From positions 10,292,203-10,356,202 of the forward strand of contig NC_091237.1 of NCBI RefSeq assembly GCF_040958095.1: 64,000 nucleotides of DNA, in the 5' to 3' direction. Positions within the stretch are counted from its first letter, which is position 1; each line of letters opens with the position of its first letter. This DNA comes from Procambarus clarkii. Lineage: Eukaryota > Arthropoda > Malacostraca > Decapoda > Cambaridae. The notes beneath the pieces are model-generated. The model did not search any database, was not told the DNA's origin, and saw nothing but the letters and a program-made list of their open reading frames with translations. Position numbers and translations under genes: made by a program. Shown here piece after piece: positions 9,932-22,021 of this stretch.

Positions 9932-11108
9932 GGACACTCGCATTACCTGGAAAACTCGTCTTTGGAAACAAATTTCCCATTTAAAATAAAGGAAATAAAT
10001 TTAATCCGTTCCACTCCCAAAAACATCCATACTTGTATGACTTTTTTTTTATGTAAATATAATACTGCATATGTAAATATAAATGTTTTGTTGTAGTGTT
10101 TTAATATTTACTTTACCTTATGAAGAGTAGTTGTTGGCTTGAGGGAGACGATGGAGAGGTGGGAAGGAGGAGAGGGGTTATGGTGTGGAAGGAGAATCCA
10201 CCTCTGAGTTAGGCAGACTCTCTCTTCTTGGGAATTTCACCCAAATTTCATTTCAAATGTCACACAAGGATGCGTTAGACCAGCACCAAATAAAAAACTA
10301 CGTTGATTACACTCGTTGTGTCAACAATATATAGTCTTACCACGAAGATACAATACAATGCCGTTTTCTCAAATAGGCAATGTGGTTATTAAAGAAAACG
10401 GAAATTTCATGGCAAACATGTATACAATCCCCAAGTCGATCGGATAAAAATTAGATTTTATAGAAATATTTGCTCAAATGACGCTTGAGCGCGGTGTTTG
10501 GGTGCATTCAAGAGAAAAAAAGTGTGTTACGTTCAAGCGACATATACCTGCGAAAGTGATAACACTTTCATAAAGTGTTATCACAAAGTGATAAATTAAT
10601 TAAACATTTTCACACACCGGGTTGTCACTGCTTTATCAGGGCAGCTTTTCCAAGAATGCGTTCACCTTTTCAAACATTCCAAACACTTCCCTGATCTCAG
10701 TGGAAGAGGCAACATCCTCCCTTACCTCCTCATTCCCTTACTAATGGTGTAAATTGTTGATGAGGACCTGCCATACTTCCTTGTGAGATCAATCACACAG
10801 ACACCACACTGATGCTTTGCTATAATTTCCTTCTTTAAATCCACAGTAATTGTGTCTTTCTCCCTCTTGACAACACTATCTTTAGCAAGCAGCTTCTTTG
10901 GAGACATCGTGTGTTACAAATTGTAGTCGCAAAACCACTAAAAACCCAAAGAAAAGATCAAATAAATCCAGAGGGATGCTTGTCGTGTGAGATACAACAA
11001 CAACACTGGCGTCGGAGGCGTCCGAGAATTTGCGAGAACCCGCGAGACGCTTGGAAGCGCCATGTGGTTTCACTCGTTAATAGAGGCGAGCTCGTCAATA
11101 GAGACAAA
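9932..11108 (-). mobile_element. internally deleted Tigger element, copy 2
   Basis: Lies in the same orientation directly after copy 1. The minus frame at 10722-10907 gives the transposase N-terminus: a basic MSPKKL start, then the CENP-B-type helix-turn-helix (LKKEIIAKHQCGVCVIDLTR, SSSTIYTISKG). The coding then jumps to a C-terminal segment at about 10640-10720 (TEIREVFGMFEKVNAFLEKL) followed by stops. The catalytic core is deleted. The lower end (9940-10020) matches the end of copy 1 and the upper end lies by 11108 at a TA tract. Confidence 0.62.
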
Positions 11109-11127
11109 TTTGCTGCGAGTGGCTTTG

Positions 11128-11131
<4 letters not shown>

Positions 11132-11204
<73 letters not shown>
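11132..11204. repeat. (TA)n microsatellite
   Basis: Nearly pure TA tract flanking MITE copy 1 on the left. Confidence 0.97.
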
Positions 11205-11598
11205 GTTGTACCTAGTAGCCAGAACGCACTTCTCAGCCTACTATGCAAGGCCCAATTTGCCTTATAAGCCAAGTTTTAATGAATTAATGTTTTTTCGACT
11301 ACCTAACCTACCTAACCTAACTTAACTTTTTTGGCTACCTAACCTAACCTAACCTAACCTTAAAGATAGGTTAGGTTAGGTTAGGTTAGGTAGGGTTGGT
11401 TAGGTTCAGTCATATATCTACATTAATTTTAACTCCAATAAAAAAAAATTGACCTCATACATAATGTAATGGGTAGCTTTATCATTTCATAAGAAAAAAA
11501 ATTAGAGAAAATATATTAATTCATGAAAACTTGGCTTATTAGGGAAATCGGGCCTTTCATAGTAGGCTGAGAAGTGCGTTCTGGCTACTAGGTACGAC
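11205..11598. mobile_element. MITE with telomere-like core, copy 1
   Basis: Terminal inverted repeats of about 75 bp: GTTGTACCTAGTAGCCAGAA at the left and its complement ending GGCTACTAGGTACGAC at the right, each continuing into a CTCAGCCTACTATGCAAGGC-like segment. The core holds CCTAA pentamers (11325-11362) facing TTAGG pentamers (11368-11395). No ORF. TA repeats lie on both sides, as expected for TA target specificity. Confidence 0.88.
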
Positions 11599-11620
11599 AT
11601 ATATATATATATATATACTG

Positions 11621-11681
<61 letters not shown>
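11599..11681. repeat. (TA)n microsatellite between two MITE copies
   Basis: TA tract broken once by CTGGG near 11620. Confidence 0.95.
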
Positions 11682-11684
<3 letters not shown>

Positions 11685-12064
11685 GTACCTAGTAGCCAGA
11701 ACGCACTTCTCAGCCTACTATGCAAGGCCCGATTTGCCTAATAAACCAAGTTTTCCTGAATTATTATATTTTCTCTATTTTTTTTCTTATAAAATGATAA
11801 AGTTACCCATTTCATTATGTATGAGGTCAATTTTTTTTATTGTAGTTCAAATTAACATAGATATATGACCGAACCTAACCAACCCTACCTAACCTAACCT
11901 AATCTATCTACATAGGTTAGGTTAAGTTAGGTAGCCGAAAAAGTTAGGTTAGGTTAGGTAGGTTAGGTAGTCGAACAACAATTAATTCATGAAAACTTGG
12001 CTTATTAGGCAAATCGGGCCTTGCATAGTAGGCTGAGAAGTGCGTTCTGGCTATTAGGTACGAC
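11682..12064. mobile_element. MITE with telomere-like core, copy 2
   Basis: Same ends as copy 1 (GTCGTACCTAGTAGCCAGAA and GGCTATTAGGTACGAC) and the same CCTAA/TTAGG core, here at about 11874-11970. Differences are scattered substitutions and small indels. No ORF. Confidence 0.88.
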
Positions 12065-12075
12065 ATATATATATA

Positions 12076-12117
<42 letters not shown>

Positions 12118-12121
12118 TATA

Positions 12122-12161
<40 letters not shown>
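12065..12161. repeat. (TA)n microsatellite
   Basis: TA tract with phase breaks (TTA) near 12082, 12111 and 12129. Confidence 0.96.
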
Positions 12162-12165
<4 letters not shown>

Positions 12166-12740
12166 TGGTACCTCCCATAACGAATTTAATCCGTTCCATG
12201 TTCGTCATGTGAAACGGACGTCATACAAAACGAGTGTCCCCCATGTAACCAGTGTGATGCACTGTGTTTATTGTGAAATTTCCCTAGTGTGCATGACATC
12301 AAATGTTCCCCAAAATATAATTTTTCTTTGTAAAATGATAAATTACCGTCCCTGAACATGTCTATGTAAAAATAATTACCAAATTCCACTTACTTTGGCT
12401 GTGAGGGCATGGACAAGGTGCGCTGTGACGTCATCAGGGGCTGGTCGCCCGTGTGTGAAGCTCCCAGACACGGTCGCGCAGGCCATTCAAGCACCGCGTG
12501 TTGCCACAAATATATTTTCAAATATTTTTCCTATGCATTTCCAATGCGGTTTTATTTGTTTCTTTTATCGTATATGATGCATATTTGTGACCTTTACAAT
12601 ATGTATACAGTAGAATGTTCATAATTTTCCATGAAACTGTGATACATGTGTCAGTAATGTGTCCACAATAAATGTTTATTGTCACAATATTACGTGGTAA
12701 AAATGCACTAATATTACAATATGTACAGTTTCACATACTA
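12162..12740. mobile_element. Tigger-like end and non-coding body
   Basis: Begins ACAGTGGTACCTCCCATAAC followed by GAATTTAATCCGTTCC, resembling the Tigger ends at 9046 (GTTTAATTGGTTCC). The body includes a GTGACGTCATCA site at about 12425. No frame of note and no matching right end, so this is one end or a solo fragment. Confidence 0.45.
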
Positions 12741-12769
12741 TTTACACAGTAACACACTGTATTACACAC

Positions 12770-13400
12770 TCAGTACTTTGGAGGTGCGTAATAGTCAACG
12801 AAGTAGTCAATGGTACACAGCGCGACTTTGCTCTCCTTGCACCAGCTACAGATAGATTTTTGTTTCCTGTTTCATCGTTCTGTGTGCTTGCAAATAATGC
12901 ACTCGCGTGCACCCTTGGCTTTAGTACTTGTAGGTGGTATGTAGCCAAGCTTGTAAAGCATAAGGTAGTATTGAAACGATTATAGGAAAAGCTCAATTTG
13001 TAAGGTAGTCTTGAAAAGATCGCTTTGTAAGGTCCCACACAGGAAGAGATTCAGCTAGCCTCAAAGAGTGTCCATCAGTCAGGAAGAGATTCAGCTAGCC
13101 TCAAAGAGTGTCCATCAGTCAGGAAAAGATTCAGGTATTCTTAAAAATATCAATGAACACCACCACCATGGAAGCCGCTAACACTGTTCATCTATGCTAC
13201 TTGTATCAGATGCATCATCACTGAACGCAGAAAACGATTCATCTATGTATCATCTATATACATTAGAGATGGCAAGGGTGGGGCTCAGAGCTACACCTGG
13301 ATACGCTCGCTGTGTATCATCCTCATAGGTGCTGTATCACAGGCATCCGACCGTTGTGTTAAGCCCTTATTGCGCCTAGCTTCACCAATGTTATGACCCT
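12770..13400 (-). pseudogene. piggyBac transposase remnant, N- and C-terminal pieces
   Basis: The minus strand gives LGYIPPTSTKAKGARECIIC then KHTER, a stop, and QKSICSWCKESKVALC, closing with DYFVDYYAPPKY and a stop at 12770-12772. The CxxC pairs and a final aromatic-rich tail match the C-terminal zinc-binding domain of piggyBac/PGBD transposases. Upstream, about 13150-13260, an acidic piece (ESFSAFSDDASDTSSIDE) fits the protein's acidic N-terminus. The catalytic core is missing. A 40-bp direct repeat (13041-13135) sits inside. Confidence 0.55.
13041..13135. repeat. 40-bp direct repeat, about 2.3 copies
   Basis: The unit starts AGGAAGAGATTCAGCTAGCC at 13041 and 13081; a third partial copy starts at 13121. 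Confidence 0.95.
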
Positions 13401-13500
13401 TATGTTCTTCAAACAATAGGGTCTGAATTGCACTGACTGAGTACAGTCTTTCAACACCGTGTGGGACAGGTGTTTGAGAGCCAGAGGCATGTGTGCTACA

Positions 13501-14000
13501 NNNNNNNNNNNNNNNNNNNNNNNNNNNNNNNNNNNNNNNNNNNNNNNNNNNNNNNNNNNNNNNNNNNNNNNNNNNNNNNNNNNNNNNNNNNNNNNNNNNN
13601 NNNNNNNNNNNNNNNNNNNNNNNNNNNNNNNNNNNNNNNNNNNNNNNNNNNNNNNNNNNNNNNNNNNNNNNNNNNNNNNNNNNNNNNNNNNNNNNNNNNN
13701 NNNNNNNNNNNNNNNNNNNNNNNNNNNNNNNNNNNNNNNNNNNNNNNNNNNNNNNNNNNNNNNNNNNNNNNNNNNNNNNNNNNNNNNNNNNNNNNNNNNN
13801 NNNNNNNNNNNNNNNNNNNNNNNNNNNNNNNNNNNNNNNNNNNNNNNNNNNNNNNNNNNNNNNNNNNNNNNNNNNNNNNNNNNNNNNNNNNNNNNNNNNN
13901 NNNNNNNNNNNNNNNNNNNNNNNNNNNNNNNNNNNNNNNNNNNNNNNNNNNNNNNNNNNNNNNNNNNNNNNNNNNNNNNNNNNNNNNNNNNNNNNNNNNN
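13501..14000. other. assembly gap (500 N)
   Basis: Exactly 500 undetermined bases, a typical placeholder size. It borders the tandem array at 14001, so the array's true left end and length are unknown. Confidence 1.
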
Positions 14001-16562
14001 CACACTGCTGTATTACACACTGCTGTATTACACACTGCTGTATTACACACTGACTGCTGTATTACACACTGTTGTAGGACACATTGCTGTATTACACACT
14101 GCTGTATTACACACTGTTGTAGGACACACTGCTGTATTACACACTGTTGTAGGACACACTGTTGTAGGACACACTGCTGTATTACACACTGTTGTAGGAC
14201 ACACTGCTGTATTACACACTGTTGTAGGACACACTGCTGTATTACACACTGTTGTAGGACACACTGCTGTATTACACACTGTTGTAGGACACACTGTTGT
14301 ATTACACACTGTTGTAGGACACTGTTGTAGGACACACTGTTGTAGGACACACTGCTGTATTACACACTGTTGTAGGACACACTGCTGTATTACACACTAT
14401 TGTAGGACACACTGCTGTATTACACACTGCTGTATTACACACTGTTGTAGGACACACTGCTGTATTACACACTGTTGTATTACACACTGCTGTATTACAC
14501 ACTGTTGTAGGACACACTGCTGTATTACACACTATTGTAGGACACACTGCTGTATTACACACTGCTGTATTACACACTGTTGTAGGACACACTGCTGTAT
14601 TACACACTGTTGTAGGACACACTGCTGTATTACACACTGCTGTATTACACACTGCTGTATTACACACTGCTGTATTACACACTGTTGTATTACACACTGT
14701 TGTAGGACACACTGTTGTATTACACACTGTTGTAGGACACACTGTTGTAGGACACACTGCTGTATTACACACTGTTGTAGGACACACTGCTGTATTACAC
14801 ACTATTGTAGGACACACTGCTGTATTACACACTGTTGTAGGACACACTGCTGTATTACACTGCTGTAGTACACACTGTTGTAGGACACACTGCTGTATTA
14901 CACACTGTTGTAGGACACACTGCTGTATTACACACTGTTGTAGGACACACTGCTGTATTACACACTGCTGTATTACACACTGTTGTAGGACACACTGCTG
15001 TATTACACACTGTTGTAGGACACATTGCTGTATTACACACTGCTGTATTACACACTGTTGTAGGACACACTGCTGTATTACACACTGTTGTAGGACACAC
15101 TGTTGTAGGACACACTGCTGTATTACACACTGTTGTAGGACACACTGCTGTATTACACACTGTTGTAGGACACACTGTTGTAGGACACATTGCTGTATTA
15201 CACACTGTTGTAGGACACATTGCTGTATTACACACTGTTGTAGGACACATTGCTGTATTACACACTGTTGTAGGACACACTGCTGTAGTTACACACTGTT
15301 GTAGGACACATTGCTGTATTACACGCTGTTGTAGGACACATTGCTGTATTACACACTGTTGTAGGACACATTGCTGTATTACACACTGTTGTAGGACACA
15401 CTGCTGTATTACACACTGTTGTAGGACACATTGCTGTATTACACACTGTTGTAGGACACATTGCTGTATTACACACTATTGTAGGACACACTGCTGTATT
15501 ACACACTGTTGTAGGACACACTGCTGTATTACACACTATTGTAGGACACACTGCTGTATTACACACTGTTGTAGGACACACTGCTGTATTACACTGCTGT
15601 AGTACACACTGTTGTAGGACAACACTGCTGTATTACACACTGTTGTAGGACACACTGCTGTATTACACACTGTTGTAGGACACACTGCTGTATTACACAC
15701 TGTTGTAGGACACACTGCTGTATTACACACTGTTGTAGGACACACTGCTGTATTACACACTGTTGTAGGACACATTGCTGTATTACACACTGCTGTATTA
15801 CACACTGTTGGTAGGGACACACTGCTGTATTACACACTGTTGTAGGACACACTGTTGTAGGACACACTGCTGTATTACACACTGTTGTAGGACACACTGC
15901 TGTATTACACACTGTTGTAGGACACACTGTTGTAGGACACATTGCTGTATTACACACTGTTGTAGGACACATTGCTGTATTACACACTGTTGTAGGACAC
16001 ATTGCTGTATTACACACTGTTGTAGGACACACTGCTGTATTACACACTGTTGTAGGACACATTGCTGTATTACACACTGTTGTAGGACACATTGCTGTAT
16101 TACACACTGTTGTAGGACACATTGCTGTATTACACACTGTTGTAGGACACACTGCTGTATTACACACTGTTGTAGGACACATTGCTGTATTACACACTGT
16201 TGTAGGACACATTGCTGTATTACACACTGTTGTAGGACACACTGCTGTATTACACACTGTTTGTAGGACACACTGCTGTATTACACACTGTTGTAGGACA
16301 CATTGCTGTATTACACACTGCTGTATTACACACTGTTGTAGGACACACTGCTGTAATTACACACTGTTGTAGGACACATTGCTGTATTACACACTGCTGT
16401 AGGACACACTGATGTATTACACTGCTGTATTACACACTGTTGTAGGACACACTGCTGTATTACACACTGTTGTAGGACACACTGCTGTATTACACACTGT
16501 TGTAGGACACATTGCTGTATTACACTGCTGTATTGCACACTGCTGTATTACACACTGTTGTA
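14001..16562. repeat. 15/30-bp minisatellite
   Basis: Two 15-bp units, ACTGCTGTATTACAC and ACTGTTGTAGGACAC, mostly alternate to give a 30-bp dimer for about 170 units. A variant starting ATTGCTG is rare on the left but common from about 15180 to 16500, showing a regional expansion. Every frame is nearly stop-free; these are not genes. Confidence 0.98.
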
Positions 16563-16871
16563 GTCACCGTCTTTAAGAAAAAGGTATCAACAAATATAAA
16601 TGAGGTCAGAGCCGAGGAAAGAAGACACCAAGACTTACCAATAAATCATGACACCAAAACCGCCAAGAAGTCATTAATTAATACAGTTTCCTTTGAAGAA
16701 GACTTCAAGGTGCTTTAATACAAGTGTTTACAGTCATCAGAGGACGTGACAATGTTAGTTCTAAACAACAATTTCACGTCACCCAAACCTAACAAGCATC
16801 AATGGCTGTACAATTTATGGGTAACGACAGTTACTCTATGCAGTTGAACATCTTCAATCGAATCTCAACCA
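16563..16871. other. unique non-repetitive stretch
   Basis: No repeat, gene or RNA recognised between two arrays. Confidence 0.5.
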
Positions 16872-17404
16872 TATGTAGCACTTAACCAGGAGATATAGTA
16901 CAGTGTGGTACAGTAAACATATGCAGCACTTAACCAGGAGATATAGTACAGTGTGGTACAGTAAACATATGCAGCACTTAACCAGGAGATATAGTACAGT
17001 GTGGTACAGTAAACATATGCAGCACTTAACCCTTAACCAGGAGATATAGTACAGTGTGGTACAGTAAACATATGCAGCACTTAACCAGGAGATATAATAC
17101 AGTGTGGTACAGTAAACATATGCAGCACTTAACCAGGAGATATAATACAGTGTGGTACAGTAAACATATGCAGCACTTAACCAGGAGATATAATACAGTG
17201 TGGTACAGTAAACATATGCAGCACTTAACCAGGAGATATAATACAGTGTGGTACAGTAAACATATGCAGCACTTAACCAGGAGATATAATACAGTGTGGT
17301 ACAGTAAACATATGCAGCACTTAACCAGGAGATATAATACAGTGTGGTACAGTAAACATATGCAGCACTTAACAAGGAGATATAATACAGTATGGTACAG
17401 TAAT
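16872..17404. repeat. 48-bp tandem repeat, about 11 copies
   Basis: Unit begins ATATGCAGCACTTAACCAGG. One unit (about 17025-17038) has an extra CCCTTAA. Left units carry GATATAGTAC and right ones GATATAATAC. Confidence 0.97.
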
Positions 17405-17454
17405 TAAACTTTGGATATGGGCCAACAGGTCTCGCCATATTCGCTTCACTTCCT

Positions 17455-17862
17455 GCATATGTCTCCAGGACCTCCAAGGCCTCTAAGACCTCCGAAACCT
17501 CCAAGGCCTCTAAGACCTCCAAACCTTCAATACCTCCAAACCCTCCAAGACCTCCAAGGCCTCCAAATCCTTCAAGACCTCCAAGAACTCTCAGGCCTCA
17601 AAGACCTCCGAAACCTCCAAGGCCTCTAAGACCTCCAAAACCTCCAAGGGCCTCTAAGACCTCCAAAACCTTCAATACCTCCAAACCCTCCAAGACCTCC
17701 AAGGCCTCCAAATCCTTCAAGACCTCGAAGACCTCCAAGGCCTCCAGGACCTCCAAGACCTCCAGGACCTCCAAGGCCTCCAAACCCTCCAAACTCTCCA
17801 AGGCCTCCAAGACCTCCAGGACCTCCAAGGCCTCCAAGGCCTCCACAAAAAGCAGAATATAG
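17455..17862. repeat. 9-bp based pyrimidine/purine repeat
   Basis: Degenerate ACCTCCAAG/GCCTCCAAG units. The minus strand reads as glycine/leucine-rich or LEVLEALE-like frames only because the unit length is a multiple of three. Not a gene. Confidence 0.93.
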
Positions 17863-17889
17863 TTCCAACGGTCTGTTCTTTGAAATTCT

Positions 17890-18425
17890 ATGTATCTGTG
17901 TTATTATCATCGTCATTATTATCACCATCACCATCATCATCACCACCGTCACATTATTTCATCACCATAATCATCTTCATAATCATATCACATCACCATC
18001 TTAATCATCATCACCGGCATCAACATCCACGCATTATCGCATCATCATTATCATCCACACATCACATCATCATGTCAAATTATCATATCACCATCATTAT
18101 CATCACAATTATCGAATATTATCCTTATCACAATTATCGAATATTATCCTTATCATCACAATTATCGAATATTATCCTTATCATCATCATGAGCATATCA
18201 TTATCACCGTCATCATCATCCTCATCATAATCATATCATTATCACTTTCACCATCAAGATCACATCATAACTATCATCATCACCTTCAACATTATCACAT
18301 AACATCACCAACATCATACTGATCATTAACACAACATAATCACACGCATATCATCATCATCACATTCTCATCACCATCACACCACTACCGCCATCATCAT
18401 ATCATTATCATCATCATCACTACAT
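17890..18425. repeat. degenerate (ATC)n/(CAT)n tract
   Basis: ATC, CAT and CACC triplets dominate. A local triplication of CACAATTATCGAATATTATC lies at about 18103-18180. Confidence 0.92.
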
Positions 18426-18694
18426 CTTCTCATTGAGAAAGAAGGGAATATCACGACTGTGGTAATTTGTGAGAGTGAGTGCACTTCGGTGTGTGAGTCA
18501 GCTGGACATCTCCAGTAGTACACATCCATCGGTACACTCTCGTGAATCCTCTGGGCTGGGATCAAGGTTTACCTTGTTGGGTGTGGATAGTCCTCTGGCT
18601 GGGCAGGCCAATGGTGCTGCTAAGGGTCGGTGCATAACCAGTGCACCATCAACCACAGGATGTCGTACAAGGAGTCGTTGGAACTCAGTGTCCC

Positions 18695-18812
<118 letters not shown>

Positions 18813-18924
18813 TTCGTACGGCCGTGTCATCTCGCTCGGTCACTTGGACATCAAGTCTTCAAACTCAGCGATACTTTTTTCATGACGTCATCGACTTAGT
18901 TGGGAAGGAGGACATTTGCTGAAG

Positions 18925-19092
18925 AAAGTGCCAAGCCATTACGACTATATAACACTGCGAAGAGGTCAGGATAAGGATTTGGGATGGAACGGGAGGGGAG
19001 GAATGGTATCCAACCACTTGACGGTCGGGGATTGAACGCCGACCTGCATGAAGCGAGACCGTCGCTCTACCGTCCATCCCAAGTGTTGGATA
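18925..19092 (-). mobile_element. tRNA-headed SINE, family 2
   Basis: On the minus strand a tRNA-like head (GGACGGTAGAGCGACGGTCT, then GGCGTTCAATCCCCGACCGTC holding box B) is followed by a body ending CTATATAGTCGTAATGGCTT. Further copies lie at 26085-26275 and 55685-55835. Confidence 0.8.
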
Positions 19093-19810
19093 TTGACTTG
19101 TGTACTGGATTGCCATTGGATTAGGCATCTGTGCTTGTTTGCCATTTGCCTACTTGTTTACCGAATAGTCGACAAAGGGAAATGTTAACGAAGCAGCGAG
19201 CAACGTCAACATTCTTCTCCTGGAGTTCGCAGTGGTCGGAGGGTGCGGCGATCTAATAACTGACAAATTAGTGTCGATCAAAATCCAGAAACTCCTTGGG
19301 AAAGTTACTCACGCCTTTGTATTTACTGCCATTAATTTCAGAATCACAATAAGCGTAATTTTCTTGATTCAAAGTCATGTCAATGAGAACTGGTGTAGAG
19401 ATTAGCACGTGACTGTCAGCAGGAGTAACAGAAAGGTGTAGTGTGACTGGGTTTAATCTAGTACATCAACTGACAATGAAGGGTTTAAGCTTGTCTGTGT
19501 GTCATAGTGACTATACAGATCGCTAATTAATTACTATCGCTAATAATTACTATCTAATTCCTTAGTATGTCAATGTTTGTACAATGGTGTACATAGTTAC
19601 AAAAAGTACTACCTAAACAGCAGGATGGGTTGTGTCATCATCATCATCACCATAATGTCATCACCGTTATCATTCTCACCATCATCACCATTACACCTAT
19701 CACTATTCCTCTGAGCCATGATTTATTTTTACAATTTGATAAAATCTTTCTCATCTGAACTTTAACGGAGCTCTCTCACTCCTCATTCCTTAACTCTCGT
19801 CTCTACCCCT
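19093..19810. other. no gene recognised
   Basis: Mixed-composition sequence with a short ATC-rich patch at 19635-19700. No coding exon could be supported. Confidence 0.5.
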
Positions 19811-20160
19811 TCCAGTGATCATCTGCTCTCATTTCCGCCCTTCCTCCGCCTCTCTCCTTTCATCCCTCCCACCTTTTAAGTCCCTTGTTTATCCTTTTTT
19901 CCTCTCAGTTTCTCTTTTCCTTTCTCTCCCTACCTTTCCTCTTAACTCCTATTCCGCCCTTCATTCATTTTCCTCTCTCTCTCGCTCTTTGCTATTCCCC
20001 TACTTCATCCCCTTCCCTCTCACCTCCCCGTTCCTTTTAACTATTTCTTCTCCTTCAACCCCTTTCTTTTCCCTTTCCCATCTATCACCCCCTTCCTTCT
20101 TCCCCTCCCTCGCCCCATCTCCAGCCCTTCACCCCCTCCCATAACACCCACCCCCCCCTC
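19811..20160. repeat. pyrimidine-rich tract
   Basis: Long C/T-rich strand asymmetry (ctcctc, ccttcc). No defined unit. Confidence 0.8.
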
Positions 20161-20699
20161 GTGGTCTTCGGCTCATACATAAACAAAGAGTAACTCCGCA
20201 CAATCTGCACATTTGTATTCCACAATATGGCGTACACGCCCGAAGCTGGGGTGAAGGGGGGGGGGTGACTGCGTCAATCTGGGCGTGAAGGGAGGGGGGG
20301 GGGGGCCTTCATCAATTTGGGGTTGGGTGGAGGGGAGTTTACCAGTCTTGGGGGAGGAGCCGCCCACAAGTGATGTGGGCGGCCATCTTGGCCAGAGGGC
20401 GGAGGAGGCCACGCTGGAGACGCCAAAATATGAATGCTCTTTGGTCTGATCCAAATATTGGCCTGAGGAATATTATATAAGCTGTGTGAGGGGTAAAATT
20501 CGCTTTGAGAAGAGGCATTCAGTGAGTTCGTCTGAGTGTGTGTGTATGCACACACGCGCGCGCGTGTGTGTATTCATTATTTGTGCCTGAATGAGCTGTT
20601 AGCTCTTGGACCCCACCTTTCTGACTATCGGTTGTCTAATACAATGTCTCCCGATCAATTTTCCTCCATCAACTATATATATATTCATTCATAACACAC
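20161..20699. other. GC-rich unique stretch with possible promoter motifs
   Basis: Contains GGCGGCCATCTTGGCC (YY1-like) at about 20377-20392, a TATATAAG at about 20472-20479 and ATTCAGTGAG about 45 bp downstream. An alternating CACACGCGCGCGCGTGTGTG sits near 20550-20572. The spacing is poor for a TATA/initiator pair and no gene follows, so no promoter is called. Confidence 0.3.
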
Positions 20700-20830
20700 A
20701 CACACACACGCCCATCACTAGAATGCAGCCCGTAGCAGCTGTCTAACTCGCAGGTACCTATTTATTGCTAGGTAACAGGGGCATCAGGGTGAAAAGACGC
20801 TTCCCATTTGTTTCCGACATCGGAAACAAG
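20700..20830 (-). mobile_element. SINE family 1, partial
   Basis: Shares GCAGCCCGTAGCAGCTGTCT and GGTACCTATTTATTGCTAGG with the full copies at 27125 and 62030, but the tRNA-like head is missing. Confidence 0.7.
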
Positions 20831-20864
20831 TAGTCATCTAGTTGTACTCCCTAAGTACTCAGGA

Positions 20865-21015
20865 GTACTCACCAAGTTATGCTTGCAAGGGTTGAGCTCT
20901 GGCTCTTTGGTCCCGCCTCTCAACTGTCAATCAACAGGTGTACAGATTCCCGAGCCTACTGGGCTCTATCACATTGAGCGAGTGTGTGTGTGTTTGTGTG
21001 TGTGCACGTGTGTGA
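20865..21015 (-). mobile_element. LINE 3'-end fragment plus (GT)n tail
   Basis: Matches the extreme 3' end of the LINEs at 58592 and 59233 (+ strand GGCTCTTTGGTCCCGCCTCT). A GT-rich tract at 20980-21015 follows. Confidence 0.75.
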
Positions 21016-22017
21016 GTATATTATATCTACTCACCTACAGGTGTTTATAGAGGATATCACCTGTTCTACCAAGCCGTTCTAGCAATTAATTAGTCTTTTA
21101 TCGCAACGATTTTTCTCAATTTTGTTCACAAATTTATTTATATTTGCCGTCTTTTTACCCCATTAGTTCAAGGGATCGCTCTATATCTGTTACGAATCCA
21201 TATATTTGATTCTAACAATTATCATGATAAACATATGTCCATTTTTTCTTTCCTCAGTTATTTAAATTAAACATTTTATCCAGTTGTTTTCCAGCATATA
21301 TATGTTGGATATATATGTAGCTTGCTGTAGTGTGCCTGTATTTAATATTTTGTTATACTATTGCATGTTCATTCCTGTGGGGGGAGACCGTGGCGTCTCA
21401 TGGGGGGATGACCGTACTTGGGATGTTCCAGTAATGCTGCAGTGTATCAACCTAGCGTCACTGATTCACCCCTGTAATTATTCCTGTTTATTGATTGTAC
21501 TTAACTTCTTAATTACACTTTAGCAGTGTTATATGCATATTAGTTTAGTTATAATTATGTTCTTAAGTACTACTCTCTGATAGCAAAGTATCTAGAGATT
21601 TTATGTGGCTTTTAGTTGGTATCTTGTAGACAGCATGTCATGCATGCTCCAGCAACGCCAGTCGCGTGGGTGGAGCTGGCTGGCGTGGACATGTTGCCGA
21701 GATAAGTCTGTGCTAATTGTTCATTGTTTAGTAACAGCTGATTGCCTGGTTAGACCATTACTTTCATACCCCTCTATCCATTTAAGTTTTTAAATAGAGA
21801 TCAGTGCTTATATAATGATATTGTATTAATGTATTCTGGTACATTAATATTTCTGGCTGCCTGTATTTTCATTTATATGTTTGTATGTTCTTTGTTACCT
21901 TTACTTTAAGTATATTGCTTTGTTGAGTAAGCAGTTGATTTATTACCCTAGACACTTTTAGTAGGCAAGGCAGTATTATTATGTATTTTTTACAACTGCA
22001 AAAGCAGAGGAACCATA
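21016..22017. other. no gene recognised
   Basis: AT-rich unique sequence. Only short frames. No splice-bounded conserved peptide seen. Confidence 0.5.
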
Positions 22018-22021
22018 CCCA

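Noticed and set aside
20472-20525. A TATA/initiator promoter
   Set aside because: The distance (about 45 bp) is wrong and no gene follows.
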